Shown here: piece after piece, positions 26,569-35,039 of the stretch
Layout: every line of letters begins with the position of its first letter
Numbering within the stretch: the first letter of the stretch is position 1
Origin: an uncultured Lachnospiraceae bacterium
GTDB taxonomy: Bacteria; Bacillota; Clostridia; Lachnospirales; Lachnospiraceae
DNA: 59,164 nt
Assembly (NCBI GenBank): GCA_910578845.1
Contig: CAJTSL010000022.1
Location: 228-59,391 of the forward strand
Direction of reading: 5' to 3'
Position numbers and translations under genes: made by a program
The notes under the pieces: generated by a model
What the model was told of the DNA's origin: nothing
Databases searched by the model: none
Seen by the model: only the letters and a program-made list of their open reading frames with translations

Positions 26569-27795
26569 TTATAAAATCTCATTCGATAACAGCAGGCTTT
26601 TCTCAACCACCACATCTGAATTATAATGCTGATGTTCTCCCCATCTACCCAAGCCATATATGCCACTGGCAAAAGACCATCTTAACAGCTTGTCCATAAA
26701 CTGCGGTTTGCCGATCGTGTTGAGCGGATATGCATATTCATTCATATGACAGAAAAGGCTCTTTTCGCCCATACCAGATATACGCTCTTTATTTGTCTCT
26801 GTCCAATATCCCTTGCTATTCGGGCAGAAGTTATGCCGGACAAGAATCCTATGATAAGGCAGGCTAGGATCAGGATAATAAACCCAATGTGCCGTACTGT
26901 CAATTTCCTCAGGGAAATATTCTACCTGAATGGAACTATGCCGCAGCATTTTTATCCCTTGTAGCAGCTCCTCCGGCATCCCTATGATTTCTTCGAAAGA
27001 TGTCCATGGAACCGTAGTAACGATCTTCTCCGCCTGATAGCTCTCCTGGCCACTTTTACCACGACTGACCGTCACTGTTTTGGTATGACAATCCATAGAT
27101 TGTGCCTTTACCCCATATACCATATGTTCCTTCACGTTTTCCGCCATTCTAAGCCACAGCTCGCCATATCCATATTTCTTGGGATAATAGAATTTCGCAT
27201 GAGCCGGCTGCTTCCCAAAAGCCTGATGCGTCAGACAGGAGCGCAATGTCTCTTCGAAACTGACATCTGGCAGCTTCTCTAGCCAATAAGTGCCAAGCAA
27301 CTCCAAATCTGTGCCAAACATTTTCTGATTGTAAGGAATCATATAATCTTTTGCGATTTTCTCACCAAGTTTCCAATAAATCCACTCTGTAAACTTCTCG
27401 GGTTTTTCCTTCCCTATATTACATCCCGCCACAGCTATGGATTTCAAATAGGCAACCTGATCCTCTAATTTCATTTGCCAGATATTTGCCTCTATCGGAC
27501 TATTGATCACATTCCCGTTCACCACGATCCGGCTGTCTCTTTCATAAATATCCCATTCCTCTTGTGGCATAAATTGAAAGAGAAAATCATTAACATGCTT
27601 TTTCCTGACATCAAGGAAATGTCCGCCGCCTATATCAAGCGGAGCGTTGTCCACTATAGCAGAACGGCATAGACCACCTGCTTCCTTTTCCCTTTCAATA
27701 ACAAGGAAACTATCTATACCATTCATTTTTAATTGATTGGCAATGGTAAGTCCCGAAGGGCCTGCACCCAAAATCAGATATTTTACTTTCTCCAT
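26569..27795 (-). CDS. FAD-dependent oxidoreductase, UDP-galactopyranose mutase-like
   Basis: 408 residues. LILGAGPSGLTIANQLKMNG is the FAD dinucleotide loop, EREKEAGGLCRS the GG motif, and DIGGGHFLDVRKKH plus WIYWKLGEKIAKDYMIPYNQ match the UGM/amine-oxidase-like group. UGM turns UDP-galactopyranose into the furanose form; related flavoproteins in glycan loci act on other sugars. Last gene of the right-hand minus run, preceded by a GT2. UGM-like fold is likely; the exact reaction is uncertain because several classical UGM residues cannot be matched by eye. Confidence 0.6.
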   Translation of the reverse strand: MEKVKYLILGAGPSGLTIANQLKMNGIDSFLVIEREKEAGGLCRSAIVDNAPLDIGGGHFLDVRKKHVNDFLFQFMPQEEWDIYERDSRIVVNGNVINSPIEANIWQMKLEDQVAYLKSIAVAGCNIGKEKPEKFTEWIYWKLGEKIAKDYMIPYNQKMFGTDLELLGTYWLEKLPDVSFEETLRSCLTHQAFGKQPAHAKFYYPKKYGYGELWLRMAENVKEHMVYGVKAQSMDCHTKTVTVSRGKSGQESYQAEKIVTTVPWTSFEEIIGMPEELLQGIKMLRHSSIQVEYFPEEIDSTAHWVYYPDPSLPYHRILVRHNFCPNSKGYWTETNKERISGMGEKSLFCHMNEYAYPLNTIGKPQFMDKLLRWSFASGIYGLGRWGEHQHYNSDVVVEKSLLLSNEIL

Positions 27796-27816
27796 GTTTC
27801 TTAACTCTTTTCTTTC

Positions 27817-28833
27817 CTAATTCTTCTCTTTCTTAACTCTTTTTTCCCCAGCGCTTTTCTTGGCTCCGTATTTTAGCTTTAAAAGCCTTTCCACATTTTG
27901 AGTCCCGAACACGGTATAAAAGAAATATGTTTTCATCTTTGCGCTATATTCTCTTCTAATATCCTTCCAAAAATGACATCTGATTAATACTAGTAATATC
28001 CTAAGCCGGATTTTTATCTCCTGTACCTTAAAATCATTGCGGTTCTCACATTTCCACAAATTCTCCAACATGACAAATAGCGATTTTAATTCATAAAAAC
28101 TTGCATATGGCATGAGTTCAGGATATTTTTGTTGACACATACGATAGATATTCCTTCCTATCGCAATCGTCTGATAACGCTTTAGGCTATACTGGTTCCC
28201 TGTAATGCCATCCTGTCGTTTGATATAGTGATAGATGACTTTGTTGAGCAATACTACATCATTGCTCACATCCAGAAGCCTCGGCAATATTTCCATATCT
28301 TCGTTGATAATGCCTTTTTTATATCTGATATCCTGGAACAGACTAGCTCTAAAAAGCTTATCACAGCTTGTTTCCATTATAGATCTTTCAGAACCGAACA
28401 AATCCCGAAAAGCCTCTTTTTTCGTGAAACGCCTACGCTCCGGGATCATATGGATGAAATCGTTCCCCTTTACGTCTGTTGTGACAATCCCACCTTCCAC
28501 AATCGACACATTTTCATCCTGCATTTCCGCCATCATAGCTTCGTAAGTATCCAGTTCGATATAATCGTCTCCGTCAACGAAAGAATAAATCTCCCCTTTT
28601 GCAACCGCAATCCCCGCATTTCTCGCATCCGAAAGGCCACCGTTTTCTTTATGCACTACCCTTATCCTGGAATCCGTTTTTGACAACTCATCACATAATT
28701 CTCCTGTCCCGTCAGTAGAGCCATCATCCACGAGAATAATCTCTAAATCAGAGTATGTTTGACCTATTATAGACTGAACACAGTGTTCGAGATATGGTGA
28801 TACATTATACGCCGGTATGATAACTGAAATCAT
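27817..28833 (-). CDS. Family 2 glycosyltransferase
   Basis: About 338 residues. MISVIIPAYNVSPYLEHCV, LVDDGSTDGTGELCD, GGLSDARNAGI and FVDGDDYIELDT are textbook GT2 motifs. The ATG at 28833 is preceded by GGAGATAAAC; the ATG at 28845 directly abuts the upstream stop and lacks a ribosome site. Adds one sugar in the cytoplasm; donor unknown. The basic C-terminal tail (Lys-rich) may help membrane contact. Confidence 0.9.
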   Translation of the reverse strand: MISVIIPAYNVSPYLEHCVQSIIGQTYSDLEIILVDDGSTDGTGELCDELSKTDSRIRVVHKENGGLSDARNAGIAVAKGEIYSFVDGDDYIELDTYEAMMAEMQDENVSIVEGGIVTTDVKGNDFIHMIPERRRFTKKEAFRDLFGSERSIMETSCDKLFRASLFQDIRYKKGIINEDMEILPRLLDVSNDVVLLNKVIYHYIKRQDGITGNQYSLKRYQTIAIGRNIYRMCQQKYPELMPYASFYELKSLFVMLENLWKCENRNDFKVQEIKIRLRILLVLIRCHFWKDIRREYSAKMKTYFFYTVFGTQNVERLLKLKYGAKKSAGEKRVKKEKN

Positions 28834-28845
28834 GTTTATCTCCAT

Positions 28846-29508
28846 TTACTGAAATCTTGTAAGGAATTCATCAATATCGTTGAAATATTTCCCGTTGCGC
28901 TCAAACCAGTCACAATCATGTTCCCACCATTTAATCCTTGACAACGCTTCTACTTGCTCCGGTGTGAACCGATAGCGTATCACATGTGCCGGCACGCCTC
29001 CTACAATGGCATATGGTTCTACGTCCTTCGTTACGACGGCGCCAGCTCCAATCACTGCCCCATCGCCAATTCTAATCCCACTTTTGATAAATGCCCCATT
29101 GCCTATCCAGACATCATTCCCTATGATGACAGAATATCCATTTTCATCACTTTTAAGGTCTTCATAATAATTTTCGTCTACGAATGTTTTAAGGATATGC
29201 TTTTTCCGATAAAAACAAGGTGAAACAGACACCATATGAATTGGATGTTCGAACAACCTAATATTGACATTTGACCCAATTGCACAGAATCTTCCTACTT
29301 TGACATTTTTTAAAACACTCTTCTCATGAACATAGGACCCAAGCCCAAATTCGCAGCCAGATAGCTCTCCCGCCACATAATTATTCCCTTCAAAGCTACA
29401 GTTGCGGCTGACAATACTGGTTTTTGTAAAAACAACATGATTTGCTTTATTTTTCTTTCTATATTGATATTGCAAGAATCTTTCGTATAACTTATCTACT
29501 ATTTTCAT
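28846..29508 (-). CDS. Hexapeptide-repeat acetyltransferase (xenobiotic-type, possibly QdtC/FdtC role)
   Basis: About 220 residues. Left-handed beta-helix repeats (VKVGRFCAIGSNVNIRLFEH with the catalytic-type His, IGNDVWIGNGAFIKSGIRIG, GAGAVVTKDVEPYAIVGGVP) and a C-terminal WWEHD helix mark the CatB/Vat-like acetyltransferases. Positioned after the QdtA- and QdtB-like genes, where a 3-N-acetyltransferase is expected, though the subfamily looks like O-acetyltransferases too. ATG 29508 has GGAGG seven bases ahead; the TTG at 29520 is not needed. A 77- to 89-base gap before it shows nothing clear. Confidence 0.8.
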   Translation of the reverse strand: MKIVDKLYERFLQYQYRKKNKANHVVFTKTSIVSRNCSFEGNNYVAGELSGCEFGLGSYVHEKSVLKNVKVGRFCAIGSNVNIRLFEHPIHMVSVSPCFYRKKHILKTFVDENYYEDLKSDENGYSVIIGNDVWIGNGAFIKSGIRIGDGAVIGAGAVVTKDVEPYAIVGGVPAHVIRYRFTPEQVEALSRIKWWEHDCDWFERNGKYFNDIDEFLTRFQ

Positions 29509-29597
29509 TCCAACCTCCAATACCTGATTTACATAGATGGCAAAGCAGGCGTTAAAATCAGTTGGTGCTTTATACAGTTTCTCTCATAGCATTTGCA

Positions 29598-29996
29598 TTA
29601 AACTTTAGTATATGAGAGAAATGCATTATAATCCCTGATATAATCTTCCTCATTATAGAAATCCGAAGCAAGAACCATAAGAACAGCATCATCAGAGAAA
29701 TCAAACATTTCTCTCCACATATTATTAGCTACATACAGACCTTCATACGGTTTTTCAAGAGGTACTATTTTTTTCTCTTTCCCATCATCCAATAAAATCT
29801 TACAGCTCCCATGTATACATACCAATATCTGTTCCAGAGATTTATGCGCATGTTTACCACGTACTACACCCTCTACAGTATCATACATATAATATACCCG
29901 CTTAATTGCGAAAGGAATATCTTTATCCTCTTCTAATGCAACAAGCTGCCCCCGTTCGTCTCCATGTGGCTGAAATACATATTTTATAACCTGCAT
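29598..29996 (-). CDS. dTDP-sugar 3,4-ketoisomerase, FdtA/QdtA-like cupin
   Basis: 132 residues, the family's usual length. RGKHAHKSLEQILVCIHGSC is the conserved H-x-H-K cupin segment; DERGQLVALEEDKDIPF and NNMWREMFDFSDDAVLMVL are also typical. It converts dTDP-4-keto-6-deoxyglucose into the 3-keto isomer (galacto or gluco). The next step, an aminotransferase, is encoded 10 bases upstream. AGGAGA precedes the ATG. RmlA/RmlB, needed for the substrate, are not in the window. Confidence 0.88.
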   Translation of the reverse strand: MQVIKYVFQPHGDERGQLVALEEDKDIPFAIKRVYYMYDTVEGVVRGKHAHKSLEQILVCIHGSCKILLDDGKEKKIVPLEKPYEGLYVANNMWREMFDFSDDAVLMVLASDFYNEEDYIRDYNAFLSYTKV

Positions 29997-30006
29997 ACAT
30001 TCTCCT

Positions 30007-31101
30007 TTAGCGAAACAAATTAATCTTCTCTATGATAAAAGACACTTCTTCATCTGATAATCCATAATACATCGGTATACTTAATTCTGTCTTGGAAATC
30101 TCTTCTGCAATCGGCAGTTCACCTGCTTTGATGTTTAAATCCACATATGCCTTCTGTAAATGAATCGGAATAGGATAATGCTTATTGGTCATAATACCAA
30201 AAGACGATAAATAATCTGCAAGCTCATCTCTTCTTTCACTACGAATGGCAAAAATATGCCAAACCGGTTCTACGTCCTCTATGATATATGGCAATATGAT
30301 GTTTTCATTTTCAATTTCCTCCATATACCTCTTGGCAATCTGGCATCGCGCTTTATTCATACGTTCTAAATATGGCAGTTTTACACGCAGAAATGCCGCT
30401 TGGATTTCATCCAGCCTGGAATTGTGTCCTTGATAAATATGATGGTATTTATAATCAGAACCATAATTCCCTAGCGCGCGTATTTTTCCAGCAACTTCTT
30501 CATGATTAGTCACGACTGCTCCCGCATCACCTAAAGCGCCCAGGTTTTTCCCCGGATAGAAACTGAAACCGGAGACATCACCAATATTCCCGACCTTCTT
30601 CCCATGATAAACTGCTCCATGCGCCTGCGCACAGTCTTCTATGACCATCAAGTTATTTTTTTCTGCAATAGACATTACGTTTTCCATTTCTGCCGGTTGT
30701 CCATATAAATGCACCGGTATAACAGCTTTTGTCCTTGCTGTGATTTTCTCTGTCATCCGTCCAGTATCTATATTGTATGTGCGAATATCAGGTTCCACAA
30801 ATACAGGCTTTGCTCCTACATAAGTAACCGCAAGCGCTGTAGCAATATATGTATTAGAAGGAACTAATACTTCATCGCCTGTCCCAATGCCAAGTGCTTT
30901 TAACGATAACATCAAAGCATCCAATCCATTTCCACAGCCAACACAATATTTTGTGCCACAATATGCTGCAAATTCCTGCTCAAATTTTATGCCTTCTTCT
31001 CCACTTATATACCAGCTTGCAGCATAGACCCTTTCAAAAGCTTCATGGAGTTCTTTATTCAATTCTTCTTCAATCGGTTTGAAAGAGACAAATGGTATCA
31101 T
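30007..31101 (-). CDS. DegT-family sugar 3-aminotransferase, FdtB/QdtB-like
   Basis: 364 residues, PLP fold-type I. CVGCGNGLDALMLSLKALGI, VPSNTYIATALAVTYVGAKP, EDCAQAHGAVYHGKKVGN and FSFYPGKNLGALGDAGAVVT with the Schiff-base Lys (near 184). Together with the FdtA/QdtA-like gene downstream it would make dTDP-3-amino-3,6-dideoxy-galactose or -glucose from glutamate. Start ATG is clear. Gluco versus galacto cannot be told by eye. Confidence 0.88.
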   Translation of the reverse strand: MIPFVSFKPIEEELNKELHEAFERVYAASWYISGEEGIKFEQEFAAYCGTKYCVGCGNGLDALMLSLKALGIGTGDEVLVPSNTYIATALAVTYVGAKPVFVEPDIRTYNIDTGRMTEKITARTKAVIPVHLYGQPAEMENVMSIAEKNNLMVIEDCAQAHGAVYHGKKVGNIGDVSGFSFYPGKNLGALGDAGAVVTNHEEVAGKIRALGNYGSDYKYHHIYQGHNSRLDEIQAAFLRVKLPYLERMNKARCQIAKRYMEEIENENIILPYIIEDVEPVWHIFAIRSERRDELADYLSSFGIMTNKHYPIPIHLQKAYVDLNIKAGELPIAEEISKTELSIPMYYGLSDEEVSFIIEKINLFR

Positions 31102-31118
31102 AATGCTTCACATTCCCC

Positions 31119-32111
31119 TTAATGTATCTTATTAAAAAGTGCAATCATATACTTACGATAATAGCCTACTAGTTGCTTCCATCCTATCGTGTGCCAGTTC
31201 TCTTTAATAAAAGGATATAGTTTCTCTTTTAATATTCTTGTTTCAGCTTCTGGAACATTCATTTTATAAAATATCCATTCTCTCTGTAAATGTTCCCACT
31301 TACGACGGACATATAAATCTTTTTCTACGTATGGTGCATATTTTTCTATTATTTTTTCACACCCTGCAAGATAAACTTTATTTCGCTCAATATAACGCTC
31401 ATTTTTTTCTTGTGAAGACACTGAGTTCGGATTTTTCCGATAAAATATCAGTGGCTTATCAATATAGATAAATTTTGTTTCTTTTGTCCTGGATATTCTT
31501 AACCAAAATTCCAAATCCTCAATACAAATATCCGTATCATAAAACCCAAAGTCATCGTACACTGTCCTTTTCACTGATACGCCAGGTGCAAAAACACAAT
31601 TCTGCCAATATAGTCGTTCAAATAATGTATCTTTGTTAAAATCGGGATTCTTCTTATACCAAAGGGGCAATGATGCATTTGCAAGTTCTGCATATTTGAC
31701 TTTTTCTTCTACATGATACCCGTTTGATACAAACACAGAAGCCTCTGGGTGTTCCTTATATACCTGCATAACTTCCGCAATATAGTTCTCTGCCATCATA
31801 TCATCGCCAGATAATGCAAAAAGGACAACGCCTCTTGTCTTCTCCAGTAATTTGTTAAGCGCTGGTGTAACTCCCAGATTACGAGGGTTTTGAAATGCTA
31901 TCACTTTGTTAAATTTTTTCTGTAGCTTTGGTAAGAATGCCTGGATTAGTTCCCACGAACGATCCGTTGAAAAATCATCGCAGATAATAATCTCTAAATT
32001 TTCATATGTCTGTGCCAAAACACTTTGTAACGCATCTTCTATATACTTTTCATGATTATAACAAATGATTTCTATCGAAACCAATCCATCCGTATCAGTC
32101 ATCCCCATCAT
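31119..32111 (-). CDS. Family 2 glycosyltransferase
   Basis: About 330 residues. VSIEIICYNHEKYIEDALQS, IIICDDFSTDRSWELI and LFALSGDDMMAENYIAEVM are GT2 motifs; a C-terminal acceptor half with ICIEDLEFWLRISR follows. Chosen start ATG 32111 overlaps the phosphatase stop as ATGA; the longer frame (to 32201) is inside that gene. It lies between the CMP-sugar module and the dideoxy-amino-sugar genes, so either product could be its donor; GT2 enzymes normally use NDP-sugars, favouring the latter. Confidence 0.88.
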   Translation of the reverse strand: MMGMTDTDGLVSIEIICYNHEKYIEDALQSVLAQTYENLEIIICDDFSTDRSWELIQAFLPKLQKKFNKVIAFQNPRNLGVTPALNKLLEKTRGVVLFALSGDDMMAENYIAEVMQVYKEHPEASVFVSNGYHVEEKVKYAELANASLPLWYKKNPDFNKDTLFERLYWQNCVFAPGVSVKRTVYDDFGFYDTDICIEDLEFWLRISRTKETKFIYIDKPLIFYRKNPNSVSSQEKNERYIERNKVYLAGCEKIIEKYAPYVEKDLYVRRKWEHLQREWIFYKMNVPEAETRILKEKLYPFIKENWHTIGWKQLVGYYRKYMIALFNKIH

Positions 32112-32638
32112 ACCCCGATCCCATAAATATCCGACAAAGCCTTCTCCCACTCGCCACGTACTTTTAGCAAAGACAGAATAACATCCCTGACTGCGCCACA
32201 TCCTCCGTTTATGCCCGAAACATAATCAGCCTGCGCCTTCACTTCTTCACAGGCGTCCGCAGGGCATCCTACAAATCCACACAGTTTCATAGGCGCCAAA
32301 TCATTTAAGTCATCCCCGATATAGCCAATCTCTTGCCTGGAAATTCCATGCTGTTCCATAAAATCCTTTAAATACGTTTCTTTATCTTTGATATTCTGTA
32401 CGATATAATCGAACTTCATTTCCTGCATCCTGCGGGTAGTTGCCTGACATTCCCTGCCCGTCAGTACCATCAGCTTCATTCCCACATTATGCGCCGCAAA
32501 ATACCCGGCCGCATCTTTCGTGCAGAACTTTTTCAGCTCGTTCCCATGTTCGTCATAATAGATTCCGGCATCCGTCATCGTGCCATCCACATCAATTACC
32601 AGATATTTAATTTGCTCTAAACCTTTTGCCTCAAGCAT
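32108..32638 (-). CDS. KdsC-like HAD phosphatase
   Basis: 176 residues, standard for KdsC. YLVIDVDGTMTDAGIYYDEH has the nucleophile Asp16 and acid/base Asp18; LTGRECQATTRRM is motif II with the KdsC-type RxS/T region; IGDDLNDLAPMKLCGFVGCP is motif IV. KdsC/NeuA-linked members remove the terminal phosphate from a 2-keto-3-deoxy acid phosphate. Here it follows the aldolase gene, not neuB, which points to the aldolase product as substrate. AGGAG ahead of the ATG; ATGA overlap with the next gene. Confidence 0.88.
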   Translation of the reverse strand: MLEAKGLEQIKYLVIDVDGTMTDAGIYYDEHGNELKKFCTKDAAGYFAAHNVGMKLMVLTGRECQATTRRMQEMKFDYIVQNIKDKETYLKDFMEQHGISRQEIGYIGDDLNDLAPMKLCGFVGCPADACEEVKAQADYVSGINGGCGAVRDVILSLLKVRGEWEKALSDIYGIGV

Positions 32639-32682
32639 GGGATACTCCTGTCTATTTTCTGTATTTACCTTATTTATATTTA

Positions 32683-34254
32683 TTATAAATTATAAAGGGA
32701 ATCCGTCAAAAATACAACCTCTAGCTGCTTACGGATATCCTCTATATATCTCCTGTTCCTGATATTCTCTTCCATTCCTTTCGTATGCTGGCTCGCCATA
32801 TACGAAGTAACATAATTGCCGCCCTCTTCCTGATAGCCGTCAAATCCAGCTACATAAACCGTTTCCATGCCCAGTTTCATAAAGAGTTTAAGCAACATAA
32901 TGACACAGTTGTCACAATTCCCTTTCTCATCAAAGCATAATTCTGCGTAATTCAGTACATTTTGTTCTTCACACACATCCATTAAATTAGAAGTAATCAG
33001 AATGACACTCTCCGGATCTCTTTCTTCAAGCGCACCATAACGCATTGCGTTAGAGCAGAAAATGTAATCCTGCCGGTAATCCCTAGACACAAAATTCGCA
33101 GACACAATAATCGGTTTTTCACGTTCCAGGAAATGCTCTATCTGTTCTCTTTGCTTTAATAAGCTAGAACCGGGCGCTAATATCAATACCTTTTGCCCTT
33201 TCAGGTCATCTGCAAGTTTTGCTATAAGCTTTGAATCGTCTACCTCATGGTTTTGGAATTTCTGGTATAACCCTTCAATATAAGCCTCATCATAAGCCGT
33301 CTTTTTATGTTCTTCAATGCTAGCCAGTATCTGATTGATCTGTTTCGCACGGAGGCGCCCTTTGCCCAGCAGAAACTCTGCATAATTCCTATGCAAGTTA
33401 AACTTCGCCGACAATGCATAGGCCGTGCTGTATCCCCACGGCTCAATCTGTTTCAATTGTATAATATGGTCATCAATGCCATCCAGCACGGGATTCACAT
33501 CATAAACCGCTCCCTGCGTTTTATTCATATAATCCATAATCAGCTCCATGCACAGGTTTCCCGGTGTCCTGCCCATGCCAAGCATAGATGCGTCAATGAC
33601 GCTCTTTCTCTCGCTTGCTTTCATCGTTATGAATTCCTGCGCCAGGGAATAAGACAACGCGAGATTCTCATGAAGGTGCAAGCCAATTACAATAGACTTG
33701 TCCAAATTGTGTTCGATCAATGAATAAATACGCAGCAAATCCGATTTCATCATAGAACCAAACGTGTCCACAATGGAAAAGGCATACGGCTGGATCTGGT
33801 TAACTTTCTTCAAAAGGCTCAAAATCATTTCATCGGAATACCCCATGATATTGATCGGGTTACAGAATACCCGGTAACCCTTTTCCTTCGCTTTTCTTAT
33901 AAAATCCAGTCCCTCGTCAATGTCATAATCATGAAAAGTCACACGGATCGCATCAATTGTCTTACCGTCATAATCTTCTAGCTTACGGATGTCATACTTA
34001 TTATGGAGCGCCATCGCGGTAAACATGGTATTCCCTTTTTTCGCCGGCAGCACCGACAGCATTTCGCTACAATTATTATATAGCGCTTTGTCCTGATCAT
34101 AAACGCAGTCCCTGAGAAAGCCGATTTCCACATAATCGACTTGGGAATCTACCAACAGTTTTATGATGCTTCTCATCGTATGACAGCCAAAATTCCAGTC
34201 ATTGATATAACCGCCGTCCCGTAACGTACAATCCAATAATTTAATATTTGTCAT
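32683..34254 (-). CDS. DRE-TIM aldolase (HMGL/4-hydroxy-2-oxovalerate-aldolase-like) with extra C-terminal domain
   Basis: 523 residues from ATG 34254 (AAGGA ahead; the longer frame overlaps the cytidylyltransferase gene). LLDCTLRDGGYINDWNFG at the N-terminus is the DRE-TIM signature with metal and substrate residues Arg12 and Asp13; GLHLHENLALS (near 190) is the HxH metal site; GMGRTPGNLCMELIMD follows. The catalytic His of DmpG is replaced (DGGYIN). From about 345 on is a separate domain, LKGQKVLILAPGSSLLKQ with IIVSANFVSRDYRQ, that resembles DUF115/MptE-like proteins. Expected chemistry is aldol addition of pyruvate (or another 2-keto acid) to an aldehyde. Sits between NeuA-like and KdsC-like genes. 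Confidence 0.75.
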   Translation of the reverse strand: MTNIKLLDCTLRDGGYINDWNFGCHTMRSIIKLLVDSQVDYVEIGFLRDCVYDQDKALYNNCSEMLSVLPAKKGNTMFTAMALHNKYDIRKLEDYDGKTIDAIRVTFHDYDIDEGLDFIRKAKEKGYRVFCNPINIMGYSDEMILSLLKKVNQIQPYAFSIVDTFGSMMKSDLLRIYSLIEHNLDKSIVIGLHLHENLALSYSLAQEFITMKASERKSVIDASMLGMGRTPGNLCMELIMDYMNKTQGAVYDVNPVLDGIDDHIIQLKQIEPWGYSTAYALSAKFNLHRNYAEFLLGKGRLRAKQINQILASIEEHKKTAYDEAYIEGLYQKFQNHEVDDSKLIAKLADDLKGQKVLILAPGSSLLKQREQIEHFLEREKPIIVSANFVSRDYRQDYIFCSNAMRYGALEERDPESVILITSNLMDVCEEQNVLNYAELCFDEKGNCDNCVIMLLKLFMKLGMETVYVAGFDGYQEEGGNYVTSYMASQHTKGMEENIRNRRYIEDIRKQLEVVFLTDSLYNL

Positions 34255-34331
34255 CGCTATTCCTTCGCTTTTCGCTTCATGCTTTATGATATTTCCTAGA
34301 TTGCCTATCCCATGCCGGTTCTTTCCCATCC

Positions 34332-35012
34332 TTATTTCGTAGGATTCGGGTCTTCCATGGCATACATAGCTTTCGCGCATTCATAGTCATATACATCATC
34401 TATATCCGCCGCTTCTCTCTTGTTGATCATCAGCCTGTACGCATTAGGGCCATAATTATAGTGCCATTCCTTTAACTTCACTCTTGGCGCCAGGTTCACC
34501 CCATTTGTGAAATGATAGAGCAACGGAAGCTGTTCAGAATTTTTATGTGCAAGCCCCATGCTGAAATTCAGAGGACCCTTTTCATCCATCAGATACGTCT
34601 GGTAAGGGCAACATGTAATCAAAGAATCGTATCCTTCCTCTAATTTCTCGAAATACGTCTTGATTGCTTTCCTATACAAATAAGGCTCTACCAAAGGCGA
34701 AGTGACACATGCCCACATGATATGCTCATTTGGCATATTATCACTAAGATATTCAAGAAACATGCCAAAAGGCACTGATTCATCCGCATACTTCGTAGGC
34801 CTTTTGATTGCCGTTACCCCTTCTGCTTCACCCATCTGCAACATTTCGTCGGAATCAGAAGATACAATGATATCCGTAATTTCTTCCACTTGTTTCAATT
34901 GTCTGATTTTGTGGACCAGAAGATTTGAGTCTGCAAACGGCAGAATATTCTTATTGGGTAATCTGGTGCTGTTTCCTTTCACTGGTATAACTGCTGTAAT
35001 TGTCTTATCCAT
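34332..35012 (-). CDS. NeuA/KdsB-like CMP-sugar-acid cytidylyltransferase
   Basis: 226 residues. TAVIPVKGNSTRLPNKNILP is the NeuA-type P-loop (usually RxGSKxIPxKN, here KGNSTRLPNKN), then IIVSSDSDEMLQMGEAEG and IKRPTKYADESV. It activates a 2-keto-3-deoxy sugar acid with CTP, releasing pyrophosphate. It is the only such enzyme in the window, so it may serve both the NeuB product (made 22 kb away) and the aldolase product encoded next to it. The gene lies between a GT and the aldolase. The unusual P-loop suggests a substrate other than Neu5Ac. Confidence 0.82.
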   Translation of the reverse strand: MDKTITAVIPVKGNSTRLPNKNILPFADSNLLVHKIRQLKQVEEITDIIVSSDSDEMLQMGEAEGVTAIKRPTKYADESVPFGMFLEYLSDNMPNEHIMWACVTSPLVEPYLYRKAIKTYFEKLEEGYDSLITCCPYQTYLMDEKGPLNFSMGLAHKNSEQLPLLYHFTNGVNLAPRVKLKEWHYNYGPNAYRLMINKREAADIDDVYDYECAKAMYAMEDPNPTK

Positions 35013-35039
35013 ACTTTTCCTCCATTCTGCTTTTCCTGT

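Noticed and set aside
30007..31101. LegC for the legionaminic pathway
   Set aside because: It is adjacent to the QdtA-like isomerase and reads like FdtB/QdtB; LegC cannot be excluded by eye but is not supported.
32112..32201. Longer N-terminus for the GT2 ending at 31119
   Set aside because: The extra 30 residues are antisense-free overlap with the phosphatase gene and are unlike any GT2 start.
34255..34380. Longer N-terminus for the aldolase gene (to 34380)
   Set aside because: Overlaps the cytidylyltransferase gene, whereas the ATG at 34254 has a ribosome site and starts just before the conserved DCTLRDGG.
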